This document shows, one piece after another, positions 6,233 to 6,604 of a stretch of DNA of 6,604 nucleotides. Origin of the DNA: DATAFT01 sp035544635 (GTDB lineage: Bacteria; Acidobacteriota; Thermoanaerobaculia; Multivoradales; Multivoraceae). The translations under genes and the position numbers were made by a program. The notes below the pieces were generated by a model. The model searched no databases, was not told the DNA's origin, and saw only the letters and a list, made by a program, of their open reading frames with translations. Position 1 is the first letter of the stretch, and each line of letters opens with the position of its first letter. The DNA lies in contig DATKDQ010000147.1 of assembly GCA_035544635.1 (NCBI GenBank), forward strand, positions 1 through 6,604. The letters run 5' to 3'.

Positions 6233-6475
6233 ATTCCTGCCGCAACGCCCGCACCGGATCCAGCCGCATGGCACGCACCGCGGGCACCAACGTGGCCACT
6301 GGCCCGACCCCGGCCAACAGCGCCGCGACGGCGACGAAGGTTTGGACATCGTGGGGCGCACCCCGAAGAGCTCGCTCTGGATGGCACGCGTCAGCGCCGG
6401 CGAGCCGAGGACGCCGAGCACGACGCCGATTCCGGCGAGCCGCGCGCCGCGCGTGCGGCCGCCCGCGTTACCGTG
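6231..6475 (-). pseudogene. C-terminal remnant of an FtsX/MacB-type ABC transporter permease, frameshifted
   Basis: The last 40 or so codons, ending at TGA 6233-6231, read DVQTFVAVAALLAGVGPV and then a stretch with PAVRAMRLDPVRALRQE, the characteristic end of MacB/FtsX-type permeases, including the duplicated orphan permeases common in Acidobacteriota. Immediately upstream the homology continues in another frame: ARLAGIGVVLGVLGSPALTRAI and then QSELFGVRP (about 6448 to 6353), again typical (LTR...LFGV.P just before the final helix). The switch falls at a run of four G on the plus strand (6353-6356); one more base would restore FGVRP-H-DVQTF. The permease homology fades above about 6450, where a third frame looks coding. 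About 70 residues of a protein normally of 400 or more therefore remain. It is best read as a decayed gene end, unless the shift is an assembly error. Confidence 0.72.
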
Positions 6476-6603
6476 AACACCGCACCGCCGCCAGCGCGCT
6501 CGACCTCGAGGCGCAGCCGGCGATCGTGCGCCATCGCGAGGCCGCGCCACAGCTCCGCCCAGGCGTCGAAGACCTCCGGCGGCGGGTGCGCCACCCCGCG
6601 CAT
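6391..6603 (-). CDS. Unrecognised short reading frame at window edge, overlapping the permease remnant
   Basis: A minus-strand frame runs from an ATG at 6603-6601 to a TGA at 6391, 70 codons. It may begin further right, outside the window, since only one base lies beyond the ATG. Its first ~47 codons (MRGVAHPPPEVFDAWAELWR, then a basic helix-like stretch to GGGAVFTV) have strong G/C at third positions and a natural composition. After that the frame becomes Ala/Arg/Ser-rich (AAARAARG...SASSARRR), while the permease frame becomes the meaningful one. So the start looks like real coding sequence, and the end looks like out-of-frame readthrough across a junction. I do not recognise the family. It could be the front of a gene truncated by a deletion or recombination, or the middle of a larger gene. 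Confidence 0.4.
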   Translation of the reverse strand: MRGVAHPPPEVFDAWAELWRGLAMAHDRRLRLEVERAGGGAVFTVTRAAARAARGSPESASCSASSARRR

Positions 6604-6604
6604 C

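Noticed and set aside
5679..6476. Plus-strand 265-codon frame opposite the radical SAM gene.
   Set aside because: There is no domain or start signal, and it is antisense to a gene with an intact cysteine cluster motif. It also crosses the broken permease end.

Overview
This is a GC-rich window (roughly 70% G+C by eye, with G or C at most third codon positions) from a bacterial chromosome. The gene content is an exported cupredoxin-like protein, a signal-peptide-bearing isoaspartyl methyltransferase, an M20 peptidase, a PA0069-type radical SAM protein and a remnant of an FtsX/MacB-type permease. That mix fits a free-living, environmental Gram-negative of the deltaproteobacterial/Myxococcota, Acidobacteriota or Rokubacteria kind. 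The taxonomic guess is inference only. No rRNA, tRNA, CRISPR array, insertion sequence or phage gene was seen.

Layout. Positions 1-2685 carry three genes on the minus strand, read right to left: an exported cupredoxin/carboxypeptidase-regulatory-like protein (2685-1978), an M20 metallopeptidase (1873-599) and a membrane-anchored or exported TPR protein (567 to beyond position 1). The spacing (104 and 31 bases) and common direction suggest one transcription unit, though the 104-base gap could hold a second promoter. Positions 2686-2880 are a divergent intergenic region with weak extended -10-like elements on both strands. Positions 2881-5035 carry two plus-strand genes, an exported protein-L-isoaspartate O-methyltransferase homologue and a 12-TM APC-family amino acid permease, closely spaced and probably co-transcribed. 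After a short convergent gap with a GC-rich hairpin (5067-5093), a PA0069-family radical SAM protein lies on the minus strand (6209-5112). The right end (6231-6604, minus strand) holds the C-terminal end of an FtsX/MacB-type ABC transporter permease broken by a frameshift and abutting an unrecognised reading frame in a third phase. It looks like a decayed junction.

How they might work together: the central genes handle peptides and amino acids (M20 hydrolase, amino acid permease, methylation of damaged aspartyl residues), and three products carry export signals or N-terminal anchors. A shared role in turnover of damaged or peptide-bound amino acids at the envelope is possible, but co-location is the only evidence. 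Nothing here makes a convincing new defence or mobile system. The items most worth a second look are the altered substrate loop of the exported methyltransferase, a three-base-spaced ATG-GCG-TAA-ATG arrangement at the start of the radical SAM gene, the non-ATG start of the permease, and the broken permease junction at the right edge.
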